A DNA stretch of 64,000 bases, taken from the NCBI RefSeq assembly GCF_031755915.1, contig NC_083379.1, positions 17,035,501 to 17,099,500 on the forward strand, in the 5' to 3' direction. The stretch comes from Ziziphus jujuba. Its lineage: Eukaryota > Streptophyta > Magnoliopsida > Rosales > Rhamnaceae. The first letter of the stretch is position 1. Each line of letters begins with the position of its first letter. This document shows, piece by piece, positions 37,836 to 49,400 of the stretch. The position numbers and the translations under genes were made by a program. The notes beneath the pieces were generated by a model. That model had not been told where the DNA came from, made no database searches, and saw only the letters and a program-made list of their open reading frames with translations.

Positions 37836-38955
37836 CAACCTGATGTGAATCTGCCCGAACCCGTACAACCGATAACCCGCTGGGGTGCCGATCCGTTACG
37901 GATGAAGGTGGGACTGATCACTAGAGCCCTAGCCAAGAAGTTTAAGGACAATCTTGCTGCCTTTATACAAGGAATAAGTCATATTCAAGAGGGGTTGGCC
38001 ATATCTAAAGAACCAAGGCCTGTTTTACTCATGCAAGTAATAGAAGCCAAAACGGGCCCGGGTGGCGGTTTTGGTACATTTTTGGAGTCCGGGAAGCATG
38101 AAATGGTTCCAATGCTTTATGGGTTCAATACATATGCCTAAGAGGTCATGGAATCAAGTTAAATCAGCCTCAAATGCAATCAAAAAGGGCTTGTACGGAC
38201 AGTATCAACAATTTGGCCGAATTTGCTGTATTGCTTGTTGGCTTTACTGTATTTTACTGTATTAGCCTTTTCTTATTTTTCCAAGCATGGGCAACGTGTG
38301 GGACTTCATATTCAGCTTATTTGACATCCTAAAAAGCATCTAGAAGCTGATTTGAAGCTCAAAGAGGTCAAAGATTGATCAAAGTCAACTTGATCAAAAG
38401 GCTAGCATTTTTAGTTTCCTAATTTGTTTTTACTTTTTGGCTTTTATTTATTTATTTTCTGGAAAAATAACTGTAGGAAGGTTTTTATTTTATTCTTTCC
38501 ATTGTAAATTAAGTAATTCCTAATTTAATATAAAGGAATTAATTAATCAAACTTAGATTAGGAAAGGAAGTATAGTTTCGGCCAACTAGGTTTCTTTATG
38601 TGTGGTGGCTAGTTTTCTTTATGTTCTAGGGTTTTATTTTGTGGCTTTGTAGCCTATTTAAAGGTTTAGTTATCAATAAGAATACAACTTTGATTTGATT
38701 AAGAAAATACTTATGAGATTAATTATCTCTTTGTTCTTTGAGAACACCTAAAACACCATTAGAGAATTGGTTGTTTTAGCTTGACTTATCAATAGGTTTT
38801 CCATCCCCTATTGTGGCATCTACATTATACCAAGGTTTCTAACCACAGGTTGGTTAGGGGTTGAGGTCAATTCCATTAGAACTTGAACTTAATTAAGATC
38901 CGGGCTAATATAATACAGGTTTAGGAGCAGGTCGTCCTAGGTTCGTATCACAACC
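37836..38955 (+). mobile_element. Family-C solo LTR (1,110 bp) nested in element C, CAACC TSD
   Basis: LTR 37841-38950 (TGATGTGAATCTGCC...GTTCGTATCA) is flanked by perfect CAACC duplications. It sits between protease and RT of element C, in the opposite orientation, and belongs to the same subfamily as 13894 and 51638. It carries a 98-codon open stretch from 37845 that continues the Pol-end reading (WGADPLRMK, KKFKDNLAAFIQGI). It is the innermost layer of the nest. Confidence 0.95.
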
Positions 38956-39430
38956 TCCATCTTTTGTTGCATTTGAAGTTTGTCTCTAAACACCTCCTTT
39001 GAAGTTAATGGCTCCAGCTTAATCTTCTTTCCCTTAAATTTAAAATCAATAGCATTCTCTCTTCCATAGTGTATTGTGTCTTTATCAAATTGCCATGGGT
39101 CCACAATAAAATATAGCCAACATGCATGGGAACAACATCACATAAAACAACATCCACATATTTATCAATGCCAAATTTTACCTTGGCTTGTTTGTTCACT
39201 TTCATCTCACCACTATCATTAAGCCATTATAATCTATATGGTTCGGGATGTTTAATGGTTGTTAACCCTAATTTCTCAACTACCACATTACTAATTACAT
39301 TAGCACAATTTCCACTATCAATTATCATACAATAAATTTTAGAATGGATTTCACATCGGGTATAGAAGATATTCTCTCTTAGGACTTGGTCTTCATCTTT
39401 ATAAATGGTTAGAACGCTCCTTCCTACCAA
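38956..39430 (-). pseudogene. Element C protease (broken)
   Basis: Two open pieces in order. 39227-39430 holds the retropepsin site MIIDSGNCANVISN and the segment GLTTIKHPEPYRL. 39005-39205 holds KVNKQAKVKFGIDKYVDVV and VPMHVGYILLW. A stop separates them. The same region is intact in the young element at 51638-57939 (IIDSGSCTNVIS). Confidence 0.85.
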
Positions 39431-39579
39431 GCTTAATTTTCCTTTTCAAGCTTTAAGAGCCTCGGCTTCTCCATGTTCTTCAACATCAATTTCTTCCTCA
39501 TCAAGTTCAACTTCTTCTTCACTCCCTTCACTTTTGGATTCTAACTCCCATTACCTTTCAGCACCATTATCCTTCCATT

Positions 39580-40713
39580 TGGACATTGGTTGGCAATATG
39601 TCCTTAGCGTTGGCACTTAAAGCAAATAATATCTCTAGTTCTTAAAGGTTTAGGATAAGATTTACCTTCAAATTTGTGTGCTTGAATAGGTTCAGCCCTA
39701 ACATCTCTCCTTAGTCAATTGGTGCTTCCCTCTCCTTGCTTCAATTTTGTCCTCACTTCATAGATGGGATTCCTTCTCCAAACACTTAAATTAGGCCTCC
39801 CACTATTGGAAACTCCTTCAAACCATTAGCTTGTACCACTCCTCTTCAATTGGTTTTCAATCTTGATAGCCACATGAAACATTTCCTCCAATTCTACATA
39901 TTGTAGTAACTCCACTTGGTTCGATATCTCACGATTCAAACCACCCAAAAACCGTGCCATATTGGCCTCATGATCCTCATTCATGCTCAATCTCAACATA
40001 AGCATCTCCATCTCCTTGTAGTAGTCCTCCACGGTCCTACTTCCTTGTGTTAATTATTGAAGCTTTTGATCTAGCTACCTATGATAATGAGTCAGTACAA
40101 ATCTCTTTCTCGTGGCTCCCTTTGTTTATCACCAAGTAGTAATTAATTCATCACCAACTCGCCTTCGAGTACTTTGCTCATTTGTCCAACAATGGAGTGC
40201 ATAATGGTCAAATTCTAGAGCATTATGGCAATCAAATATCATCTCCATACGCTCCTCCCACTCTCAGTAAGCCTCCTGATCATGTTTTCCCAAAAATGGT
40301 GGGATATTCACTTTAATATTCCCAAGGTCATCAACCTCATCTCTAATTTTCCTCCCACGGTTTTGCCTTCCTTGGAATGCAAAAATATCATCAAACTCCT
40401 CCTCTAGATTGTCTCCAAAATTACCTTCCTCAAATCCTACCTTAGGACGTCCACAACCTCCTCGACCTCATCCTCTACCTCCATTGAATTCCATCCTAGG
40501 ATTTGGCCCACCTTATGAGTTCTCAAATTTGTCCATTCTTTAATCTAGGTGATCAAAGCGAGCATTAATCCTTTGGATTTGTTCCAAGATCGCCATCATA
40601 TCAATAGGTTCACCTCCACTTCTCGTAGCTCGAGAATCACCTTTGAACCCTATGGATTCCTCTTCATTAATTCTTAATGAGCCATCTCCTCTTCTCATTC
40701 TTGAATCTACCAT
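39580..40713 (-). pseudogene. Element C gag (broken)
   Basis: Starts at MVDSRMRRGDGSLRINEEES (ATG at 40713). It includes a central piece with NIKVNIPPFLGKHDQEAY near 40290-40340, EQSTRRRVGDELITTW near 40150, EDYYKEMEMLMLRLSMNEDH (39826-40032), and a zinc knuckle CFKCQR*GHIANQC with a stop inside (near 39600-39640). The Cys/His spacing is otherwise normal, in contrast to the changed knuckle of the element at 51638. Confidence 0.85.
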
Positions 40714-41839
40714 GTTAGTTAAATAACACAAAAATTCTCACCAAAATCACTCCCTCACGTGTTTCATTCAATTAAGGTCTCGACACTCGTGTTTGCACAC
40801 TTGTCTCGGCTTTTAACCCTCTTTTAAGCTCACACTCTTTTGCCTTTTTTCCACTTAAAGAATTATCTCAAAGTTTTAATTAAAACACACACAAAACAGA
40901 AACTAGATCACAAGTATGTCTTAGTTAAACTTATTAACAAAACAGCAACTAAAAGAAACAAATACAGAGTGAATTAACAAAACCTAGTCTCACCCTAACT
41001 AACCAAAACAAAGGTAAAATTATCAAAGCAAATTTTTAGTTTTAACAAGGAATGAATTATAATATTAAGGACCAATAATTCAAGGATAAAATCTAGAAAA
41101 AGAGATTCAAACAAACAAGAAGCAATTCAAACAAAAATACAATAGTTGTTGGTTGTTGTTCTTGTAATTTAAGTCCTTGTATCAAATCCTTTAACCATTT
41201 TAATCCAAACAATTTTAGCACTCAAAATTCAAATTTCCAGTAGCCAATATTGAATGAAACAGTAGCAACTCCAACAATTTCCAAGCAAACAATATTCAAG
41301 CCTTTCAAACTTTAAAACCAGCCTTTTGTGCAGTATTTTTTTTTTTTGTTCGATTTTTTTTTAATTACTCAGAAAATATAAACACAACTCCAATAGCAAG
41401 AATCAACACCAAAAATTTCAATTTCAACACTAAAAATTCCACCAAACTTGAGACCAACTTTCAACCAAAAAAAAAAAATATTGCAAAAATTTATCGGTTT
41501 TATGCAATATGTTCTCAAACTCCTTTTTTCTTTTTTCTTTTTTTTTTGAATATATAAATGCAATTAATAAGATTAAAACAGCAAAGAAAAATCAACAATA
41601 AACCAAATTACGAAGAACTAATATGCAAACCAACAAACAAACAAACTAGAAAAAACAAAAACTTGGCTAACAAGGAAACAAATTCGGCTATGAAGAAAAA
41701 TCTTTTTTTTTTTTTTAATGCAGAACGTGAATGGATAAGAAACAACCTTCATCTAATGTTAAAATTGCAGACTAACACAAAACAAAATAAAGCAAATAAG
41801 ATAGCTCAAACCTAAACAAAATTTGGCTCTGATACTAAA
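40714..41839 (-). other. Element C leader and primer-binding site
   Basis: The primer site lies next to the 5' LTR: GGCTCTGATACTA at 41825-41837 is the reverse complement of TAGTATCAGAGCC, one mismatch from the initiator-Met site. The 1.1-kb leader is A- and T-run rich (for example near 41340, 41470, 41530 and 41705) and has no coding signal. It parallels the leader at 55663-56813 of the young element. Confidence 0.75.
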
Positions 41840-42911
41840 TGATACGAACCTGGGTCAACTTGCTTCCAAACCCATATTATATTAGCCCGGATCTTAATTA
41901 TGTTCAAATTTTAATGGAAACCTAAACCTCTAATTAACTTGTGATTAGAAACATTGGTATATGATAAAGACGCCATAATAGGTGATGGTTGTCTTATTGA
42001 TAAGTCAAACTAAAACACTTGATCTCTATTAAGTGTTTTAGGTGTTCAAAACAAAAACCCTAAATTATTAAGATAAAATTCGACCAATGACAAAGGAAAA
42101 CAATGGTGGCTGAATTTCACTTAGTTTCCTAATCCTATTTTGGTTAATTAATTCCTTAATCTTGAAATAGGAATTAATTAATTTACATTTCCTAATTCTA
42201 TTTTGGTTAATTAATTCCTTAATTTTGAAATAGGAATTAATTAATTTACAATTTAAATAATAAAATATCAACTTTCCTAAATTGATTTGTCCAGCAAGTA
42301 ATTAAATAAAAACCAAAATAGAAAATAGTTTCCTAAAACAAAAAGTCAAACTCAGATTAGGAAACTAGTTGACTAGTTTTCCAACTAAGCTGTCTTTATC
42401 CAATCTCCAGCTTGTTTACACTCCAAATCAGCTCCCATATGCCATGTAGGATGCCAAATAGGATTAATATTGATTCTCATACATTGCTCTTGATTGGAAT
42501 AAGCAAAACTAGCTTGGGTTACAAGAAAGATCCATCCTAATGCCAAAATGAAGGGTTATGCCCACAAATGGAATTTAAATGCTTTTGCTTCTGTCTTGAA
42601 ATGATTCCATGGCATAGTGGTGATATCAATTAATTTCATAAAGTGTTGAATCCATTTCTTGCCGCTTTGAGTCCATAGATGCACCACAACAGTTACCCGG
42701 GTCCATCTCAGCCTTTACCACTTAGATACATAAAATGGGCTTTGGTTCTTTGTATATTGTACTGCCCTCTTAAGATTGAATTACTCCTTTAATAAAGATA
42801 ACCAGATTATCCTTCAATCTCCTAGCTTGTGCCTTGGGTCCCGTCATTATTTGTAAAGAATCAGTACCCCAGCGGGTAGTCTGTTGTACGGGCACAGGCA
42901 GATTCTCATCA
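41840..42911 (-). repeat. Element C, 5' LTR with a 63-bp tandem duplication
   Basis: Pairs with 33801-34906. It lacks the sequence around the 34020-34100 TATA block and contains a 63-bp tandem duplication (42125-42187 and 42188-42250) that doubles the AT-rich hairpin. These indels show long residence since insertion. Confidence 0.88.
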
Positions 42912-43133
42912 CCATTATTATTATTGTTGTTATTGTTATTATTGTTTTATTCCCTTTCTATTTATATTCATGCACTTGGTGTTTTCATAAAGTGGTATAG
43001 AAATATAGGACTGTACTAAGTGGGTGGTGTGAGCGAACATGAGTCCTGTTTGTTTTAATAAGGACATCAGGTAGGGTTTTCCCTAAAATCAAGGCTTATC
43101 TATCTGCTAAGGGATCCTAGATGGGTCTTGACA

Positions 43134-43682
43134 GAAGAGGGAGAAAGTGTTTTTGGATATATCCCAAGAGAAAAGGAAAAGGATGAAGAAGAAGAAGAAA
43201 AATAGGGAAAAGTCCATGTGGCAGCCACCAATTGGTGACACGTGGTACCTCTTGGGGCACTTTTCAAAATTCCTCCACATGCTTATAATAACTGTCCGGT
43301 AATGTTGGTCCTAATTTACAGGCCCATATCTTTTAAATCATAAGTCCAAATTAAGTGTACTGTTGGTCTACAGACTCGCACTATCACATGGTATATGAGC
43401 TAACATCAAAATCCATATAGATAAAAAGTCAACTCCGACCTCATTGATCAATCCGGATCACATTTTGTTTTGACCATAACTTTCTAATTTTAGCTTCAAT
43501 TTTGGCTTACTACTAATCTATGAACTCATCTCGACAAGCACTTCATCATGCCACCTTTGTCAATGCAAATTTTCTCTCATCGTAAAAGTACCATGGGTTC
43601 CACTTGGTCAATCCCGATCAATCTTGGTCAAACTTGGTCGAGAATGCAAACTCGTTGCATTTTCTCATGTTAGAATGTTACA
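43134..43682 (-). repeat. Element A, left giant LTR, second part
   Basis: Resumes after LTR D with the purine block, then GTGACACGTGGTACC (CACGTG 43239-43244) and the end GCATTTTCTCATGTTAGAATGTTACA. It matches 46900-47406 of the right LTR. Confidence 0.75.
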
Positions 43683-43920
43683 ATCTACCCCCTTATAAAA
43701 ATTTCATCCTCGAAATTTAGCACACCCAACTAGGAGCTCAGTCAAGAATGACTTCAACTCAATACTTAGAGTAGTTGGCCACATTATCCCCTGACTAGCC
43801 ATAGAGGACGTGCACCACCTTCAAGAGTAACTATACAGTAACAGGTAACCGTTCGGGGTACACCACATCATATACCATAAACTCCCAGGGGTAATAGAAC
43901 CTATAGTTCTACTACCACTC
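43683..43920 (-). other. Element A interior: 238 bp with purine tract and decayed primer site
   Basis: Minus strand: a primer-site relic (GAGTGGTAGTAGAAC, several changes from TTGGTATCAGAGC) leads to TTTCGAGGATGAAATTTTTA followed by AAGGGGGTAGAT, then TGTAACA of the LTR. The TTCGAGGAYGAAATTT plus purine-run block is the familiar 3' end of plant Ty3/gypsy chromovirus pol (Tekay/Del-like). No coding frame survives. Nearly the same length as B's interior. Confidence 0.75.
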
Positions 43921-44284
43921 TATGAGGATCCACCTAAAATTCTTTATTAGAACACTAGACGAGCCCCTGACTGAGGAAATCCTATCGAATTATCTTATGG
44001 AAAATCCGACAGCATCTCTCCTAAAAGTTGAGTGTGCCACAAAAATTTCCTAGAAAGAAAATGCACTACACTATCATACTACCTTATTCCTCCCACCTTA
44101 CTACAAGATTTTCCACAAGGTCTAGCACTTCAGTAATAAAAGCATAAAATTATAAGTGCTGAAAATAATTTAATGAAAACAAATATTATGACTCATGTCC
44201 ACGACACCACCCACTTAGTACAGTCCTACATTTTTATACCGCTTTATGAACACACCAAATGCATAAATGTAGATACAAGGGTGA

Positions 44285-44740
44285 TAAAAGAACAATAATA
44301 ATAGTAATATCAATAACAATAATAGTACAACTTGCCCCAGAGATACCTTACCTGCCCGTACGCTACCACACTTATCTAAAAGCCATCATACTTGCCCGAT
44401 GGGATAAATACAATGAGTATGTAGTTGATGCTAATGATGATAGTAATAACGATAACGAATAATATTATTAATATTTGTAATAACAATAACAACAATAGTG
44501 ATGACAATGATAATAACAATAACAAATTCACAAATAATTATAATAATAATAACAATGGTAACAATAATAATAATAACAACAACAACAATAACAATATTAA
44601 TAGCAATTACAATAATCATAATAAATAATAATAATTACTAAAATAATAAATAACAACGGTAACAATAATAAATACTAATAATAGTGACAACAATAATAAT
44701 AATGATAAATAATGATAATAATAGAAAATCATAATCATAA
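44285..44740. repeat. AAT-type microsatellite of element A, right LTR
   Basis: Imperfect AAT/AAC array; cognate of 27470-27840. Confidence 0.8.
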
Positions 44741-45199
44741 ATAAGTAAAACAACATTAAAATTAATAAATATGCTATGTAATCTGCACACTCGCAGCAGA
44801 GGTACACCAGATGTACCATATAGCACGCTGATGCACGGTCCTATAATATAAATCGTTTTAGGTACGCTGCTACCTATGCGGTTTGGGGTGGTTGCCTATA
44901 GTGGTAATCCAACCCACTGGTCTTGTAGGCAGCAAAGTTATGAAACAAAGCTATTCATGGGTCAAATCGGATCGTTGTCTCTTTACAATGTGATACACAC
45001 ATACATATAACATAATATATATGTGTGTGTGCGTACATGGAAAATACACTTGATGGATCATATGATATACTGGTGATGTCAAATAGTACTCGGCGTACCA
45101 AGCACTATTCTGGCAGCCAGGTTAAGGAGAGAAACATGCAATTGGTTTCCTTGACATTCTGTGGCAATTATTGGTAATAACTTGCCATGGCTAAGCCAA

Positions 45200-45740
45200 T
45201 CATCCTTCAACCAAAGGGTGGGTAGCTGATGCTCACTGAACAAAATGCTTGCCAATTTTCAGGCCCATAGCTCCCACAAAATGGCCATAAATACATGCAT
45301 GCTAATTCGTAATCACAAGCCATCCTACGGGCGAAAAGGGATGGCTAATGCTCTCTATGCATAATACTTGCCTACCCTCTCTCACCAATGCTCATAGAGG
45401 ACAACCATGTATATAACTTGTGCTCTAATCTATATAATAGTCAGCTATCCTATGGCCAAAGGGGGGGCGGTTGATGCTCACTCTACAAAATATTTGCCAA
45501 CCCTTAGGTCCATGGCTCCAACGGATGACCATAATATAATAACCAATTATCCTACAGCCAAAGAGGAGGGTGGCTAATACTCACTGTGCAAAATACTTAC
45601 CATCCCTTAGATCCATGGCTCCTACAAGATGACCATAATATAATAACCAACTGCCCTGCAGCCAAGGAAGGGGGTGGCTGATGCTCACTGTGTAAAATAC
45701 TTATCAACCCTTAGGTCCATGGCTCCTATAGGATAACCAT
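45200..45740 (-). repeat. Best-preserved 105-bp-type array (five units)
   Basis: Five successive units of about 105-135 bp. The last three are closest: GGTGGCTGATGCTCACTGTG, AAAATACTTACCA, CCATGGCTCCTAYA, GATGACCATAATATAATAAC. The first two are more diverged. Confidence 0.8.
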
Positions 45741-46089
45741 ACATACTTCCATGCTAATCAACAACAAAATACAGAGCACCGATACCATATGGTGCATCTA
45801 AAAGCAATAACAAATTCACAATATCATAAAAGCCGAAATTTGATAAAATACCATTGGGTTTGATACACTTTTCTTTGAACTCATAAAATTTCATATATCT
45901 TTTTAAATAATCATATAAATTCAACAACTTTATAAAAATAATTATTACCATAACAATTTCTTTAAAATCATAAATGTAACTTTAATGTAACAAGTATATT
46001 TAAATCATATAAATTTACACAATAAAATTTAATAACATTTTTTTTTTAATTTTAAAACATACACAATACATTTTTGAAATTTTAAATAA

Positions 46090-46174
46090 CACAAAATATA
46101 TATATACATATCTATATGTACACAAGTATATATACTCATCTATATGCATTCATAAATATTTACACACACGTGTA

Positions 46175-46205
<31 letters not shown>

Positions 46206-46442
46206 ATTCAACCTTCCAACAAGTATATACACGTTCATGTATGTACATACACCTACAGGTATATACACAAGTATACATACATACATATATATATATATGT
46301 TCACCCACTCATACATACTCATGTATATATATATATCCCCGTATACATATATATATATATATATATTCATGTATATATACATGTACACATACAAACCTTT
46401 AACAAGTACATATATATTAACACCACCACCCCCCCCCCCCCA

Positions 46443-46476
<34 letters not shown>

Positions 46477-46680
46477 CTATATTTTTGTATGTGTATACAA
46501 AATATGTATATGTATATATATATATACATTTATACCTATCCATAAATACACATATATGTATATACGAATTATATGTATTTAAGAACATGCACACATACAT
46601 ATTCAAAAGTACATATTTACGAATATGTATACGCACAACTATGCATAAACATGTATATACATACACACTTTAATACCATT
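46090..46680. repeat. TA/TATG/CA-rich simple-sequence block with a 13-base C run
   Basis: Alternating TATA, TACATA, CACA and a C run at 46429-46441. The equivalent block is present in every long LTR (5280-5660, 8700-9080, 29040-29600, 31380-31800). Confidence 0.85.
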
Positions 46681-47406
46681 TCTACATTAGATACAATATC
46701 TATTCAAAAATGACAATTTTTTAAATATATCACCATAATTTACAAACAAGATACCAATGGCGACCAAGCTCGTCAGTGACTGGGCTGTGCCTGCAGCCGA
46801 TGCATGTCACTGATGGTTGGCCAAAGGTTCATCAATTTCGGCTAATCCGAGGGGGAGAGAGAGAGAGAGAGAGAGAGAGAGTGTGTGTTTTGGGGCATAT
46901 CTGGAGAGAAAGGGCAAAGGAAAAAGAAGAAGAGGGGAAAATCACTATGGATTGGTGACCTGTGGTAACTCTTGGGGCAATTTTTAAAATTATGCTTATA
47001 ATAATTGCCCTATAATGTTGGTCCTAAATTTACAAACCCATATCTTTTCAACTATAAGTCCAAATAAAGCATGCCACTAGTCTACAGACTCATATCGACA
47101 AAAAATATCTCATGGTATATAGATCAACATCAAATTCCATATATATAAAAAGTTAACTATGGCTCATCGATCAGTCCGGGTCACATTTTGTTTTGACCAT
47201 AACTTTCTAATCTTAGCCTTGATTTTGGCGTACTACTAATTTATGAACTCATCTCAACAAGTACTTTGCACAGTACCTCGCCAACGCAAAATTCCTCTCA
47301 CAGTAAAAAGTTAACCATGGAATCTACATGGTTAATTCCAGTCAACTTTGGTCAAATTTGGTCATAAATGCAAATTCAAGGCATTTTCTCGAGTCAAGAT
47401 ATTACA

Positions 47407-48754
47407 CCGAAGGCTAATACACTTGATGTACTATATGACATACCAAGGCACGGTCCATGATCTCAGTTAATCATGGATATACTAGTACCAGTACGGCCAA
47501 GGTGATTGCCAATGATGGCCATCCAACCTGCTAATCTTTTAGGCAGCAGAAATACGATACTAACTAGTACGTAAGTTTAACCTGATCCCTGCCAAGTGAT
47601 GCTTGGCATCCTAAACACCACCGAATGGGGAGGGGGGGGGGGGGGCAAAAAGAACACGTGACCCCATTAGCATCCCAATGGTGTCGTTGCTAAATAACCT
47701 TCCATCCTACAGCTAATAGGGGTGGCCAATCTCATCATAATAGAAATATCTACCTATGCTCACTCACCTTAACGCCTATAAGAATGGCCAAACCTATCGT
47801 CCTTGGGCCATATGAAGGGTGGCCAATGTTGTCATCACAAACTACTTGCTTACCATTATTGCCACAACTCACAAAGGACCACTAAATACAACCTATGCAT
47901 TAATCCATAAACTTAACAGTACAGACACCATTACTATATGGTACATCTATATGCTAACTAGTCACATAAAAATATATAATTACGAAAACATCAACTTCTC
48001 ATAATTTTATTTGAAAGTCGTAATTAAATATTTGAAACAAACAAATAAGTGGATAAATATTTTTGAACCCAAACTATAATTTTAAGGAAATATACTATGG
48101 TAACATCATTTTAATATATTAAGTATTTTTATAACTTATAATTCTCTATGATCAACAAAATAAATAAACAATTATACAAATCAACAATTACTAACAAATG
48201 ACCTTACAAAAATCATATGCGCATATTTATTTATATACACACATATAAATATATAAGTATATAAAGGTGTATGATTATATTGTAATTACATATTCACATT
48301 ATCAAAGTTAAAATTTATGATAACCCATTTCGCAATTCAAATATAGATTATAGCAAAAAGTAAAGCGTGGAAGCATTTAAAATAACCATATAAAATCATC
48401 TCTTTTAATTGTACAACTAACCCAATAATTTAAGGTTCATAAGGGCCATAAATCATCAATTAAAACAATAAATCAACTAATTAAGTTATTTTAAATTAAA
48501 CATAGGTATCTGAACCCTTTTTAAATTTTACATAGTACTCAATTAGCAAAAATTTTACATAACCACTTTAAATCCAATTTTTATAATAAATAAATAAATA
48601 AATAATTATAATTATATATATATATACATAGATAAATATTCATTTACTCCAAAATAAAACTTAGAAAAGTTTACCACTAATGATAAAAATCAAACCTACA
48701 GTTAGACATAATTTATAAACCATTTTCATTATGTATATAAATGCATTACCCTTT

Positions 48755-48788
<34 letters not shown>

Positions 48789-49400
48789 CTTGTATACTTA
48801 TTTGAACCTAGAGAAGCTCAACATGTAATCACAAGATCATTGATAGCCATTGAAGTTTAAAGCTCTTCACTAGCACTTTGCAAAAAAACTTAATAAGATC
48901 ATTGTGTAACCCAAGAGGACAGTAAAGGGAGTTGGGCGGAGGTGAATGGTGCAAAGTTTCATCCAAGAGATGGTCCATTATACAAATGTGACACCTATTG
49001 AATTTTTTAATTTCAATGAAGTTAGAGGTGGTTTAAGTTTCAAATTAAGGTTTCCAATGATTTTAGAAGCTCTTAAACCTTTGGGTAACAAGGAAAATTG
49101 AAGGTGGGTAGGAAGAAATGGAATGATTTTTTTCTATCTCTCCCTCCCACTCTAATTGGCAGCAAGAAATTGGGGGTTTTCTATTGTACCCTAGAGAAAA
49201 TGAAAAAGGAGGAGAAAAAAATCTCCCCATTCCCCAAAGATTGAATGCATATGTATTATAATAATATAAATGAAATGATATAATATAACAATAACAATAA
49301 TATTTTTTTTAAAATTATATATACATACATAATTATGACAAAATTATCAAAATAAATAAAAGAAAATATATTAAAAATAAAAATATACCAAATACCAAAA
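47407..49400 (-). repeat. Element B, right giant LTR, continued and truncated
   Basis: Picks up exactly where 27096 left off (CCGAAGGCTAATACACTTGATGTA versus 20676 in the left LTR). It runs colinear with B's left LTR to about 49400, lacking the pararetrovirus-like insert. It stops before the LTR end, where a copia fragment begins. A 14-base G run lies at 47632-47645. Confidence 0.75.

Larger units (their letters stand above)
33796..42916 (-). mobile_element. Element C: full-length, decayed Ty3/gypsy retrotransposon with CCATT TSD
   Basis: LTRs 33801-34906 (1,106 bp) and 41840-42911 (1,072 bp) are flanked by perfect CCATT duplications (33796-33800, 42912-42916). The interior reads on the minus strand: primer site, leader, gag, protease, RT, RNase H, integrase, purine tract. 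A solo LTR is nested at 37841-38950. All coding parts carry stops and frameshifts. The interior net of the insertion is about 5.8 kb. Pol runs into the LTR, and the RT/integrase wording is of a chromovirus type; the CRM clade is my best guess. The LTR subfamily (TGATGAGAATTTGC start on the minus strand) differs from that of the young element at 51638. Confidence 0.92.
30283..43133 (+). mobile_element. LTR D: forward family-A solo LTR (about 3.7 kb net) holding element C
   Basis: Starts CGTAACATCCCAACTCG (TGTAACATCCC with the first base changed) and ends GGATCCTAGATGGGTCTTGACA at 43133. Its modules are those of family A in opposite order. It is split at 33800 by element C and resumes at 42917 with an ATT run and the segment ending in ATAAAGTGGTATAG. 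A's purine block rejoins beyond it (GAAGAGGGAGAAAGTG at 43134). No second LTR or interior was found, so it is read as a solo LTR. A clear TSD was not found. Confidence 0.7.
27097..47406 (-). mobile_element. Element A: giant-LTR, minimal-interior retrotransposon (container of the main nest)
   Basis: Left LTR 27097-30282 plus 43134-43682, interior 43683-43920, right LTR 43921-47406, all reverse. LTR termini are TGTCAAGACCCACC and TGTTACA/ATTACA. Flanks TTGAA (27092-27096) and CCGAA (47407-47411) could be an eroded TSD; both are inside B's right LTR, which rejoins across the element in the 28-bp minisatellite. Own length without inserts is about 7.5 kb, of which 97% is LTR. No coding capacity. 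Confidence 0.8.
43921..47406 (-). repeat. Element A, right giant LTR (3,486 bp)
   Basis: TATGAGGATCCACC...GATATTACA. It holds all family modules: minisatellite (44330-44400), AAT array (44285-44740), 105-bp array (45200-45740), TA/TATG/CA-rich part (46090-46680), GA run (46855-46880) and the GTCAACTTTGGTCAAATTTGGTC end. Its two-layer simple repeats generate long but meaningless Tyr/Ile-rich frames on both strands. Confidence 0.8.

Noticed and set aside
37845..38141. 98-codon frame as a separate gene
   Set aside because: It is the LTR-encoded Pol tail of a family-C solo LTR, with equivalents in every copy of that LTR.
41825..41837. Initiator-Met-tRNA-like sequence GGCTCTGATAC (also 7151, 19648, 25056, 56800)
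   Set aside because: Only the 12-13-base primer-binding sites of LTR elements; no cloverleaf around them, so not tRNA genes.
46116..46673. Long Tyr/Ile/His-rich frames (185, 129 and 117 codons) on both strands
   Set aside because: They arise from TA, TACA and CA simple repeats inside an LTR; overlapping frames on both strands show low-complexity origin.
47632..47645. G run considered as a G-quadruplex regulatory site
   Set aside because: A single homopolymer in a decayed LTR, absent from the paired LTR, and likely of uncertain length.
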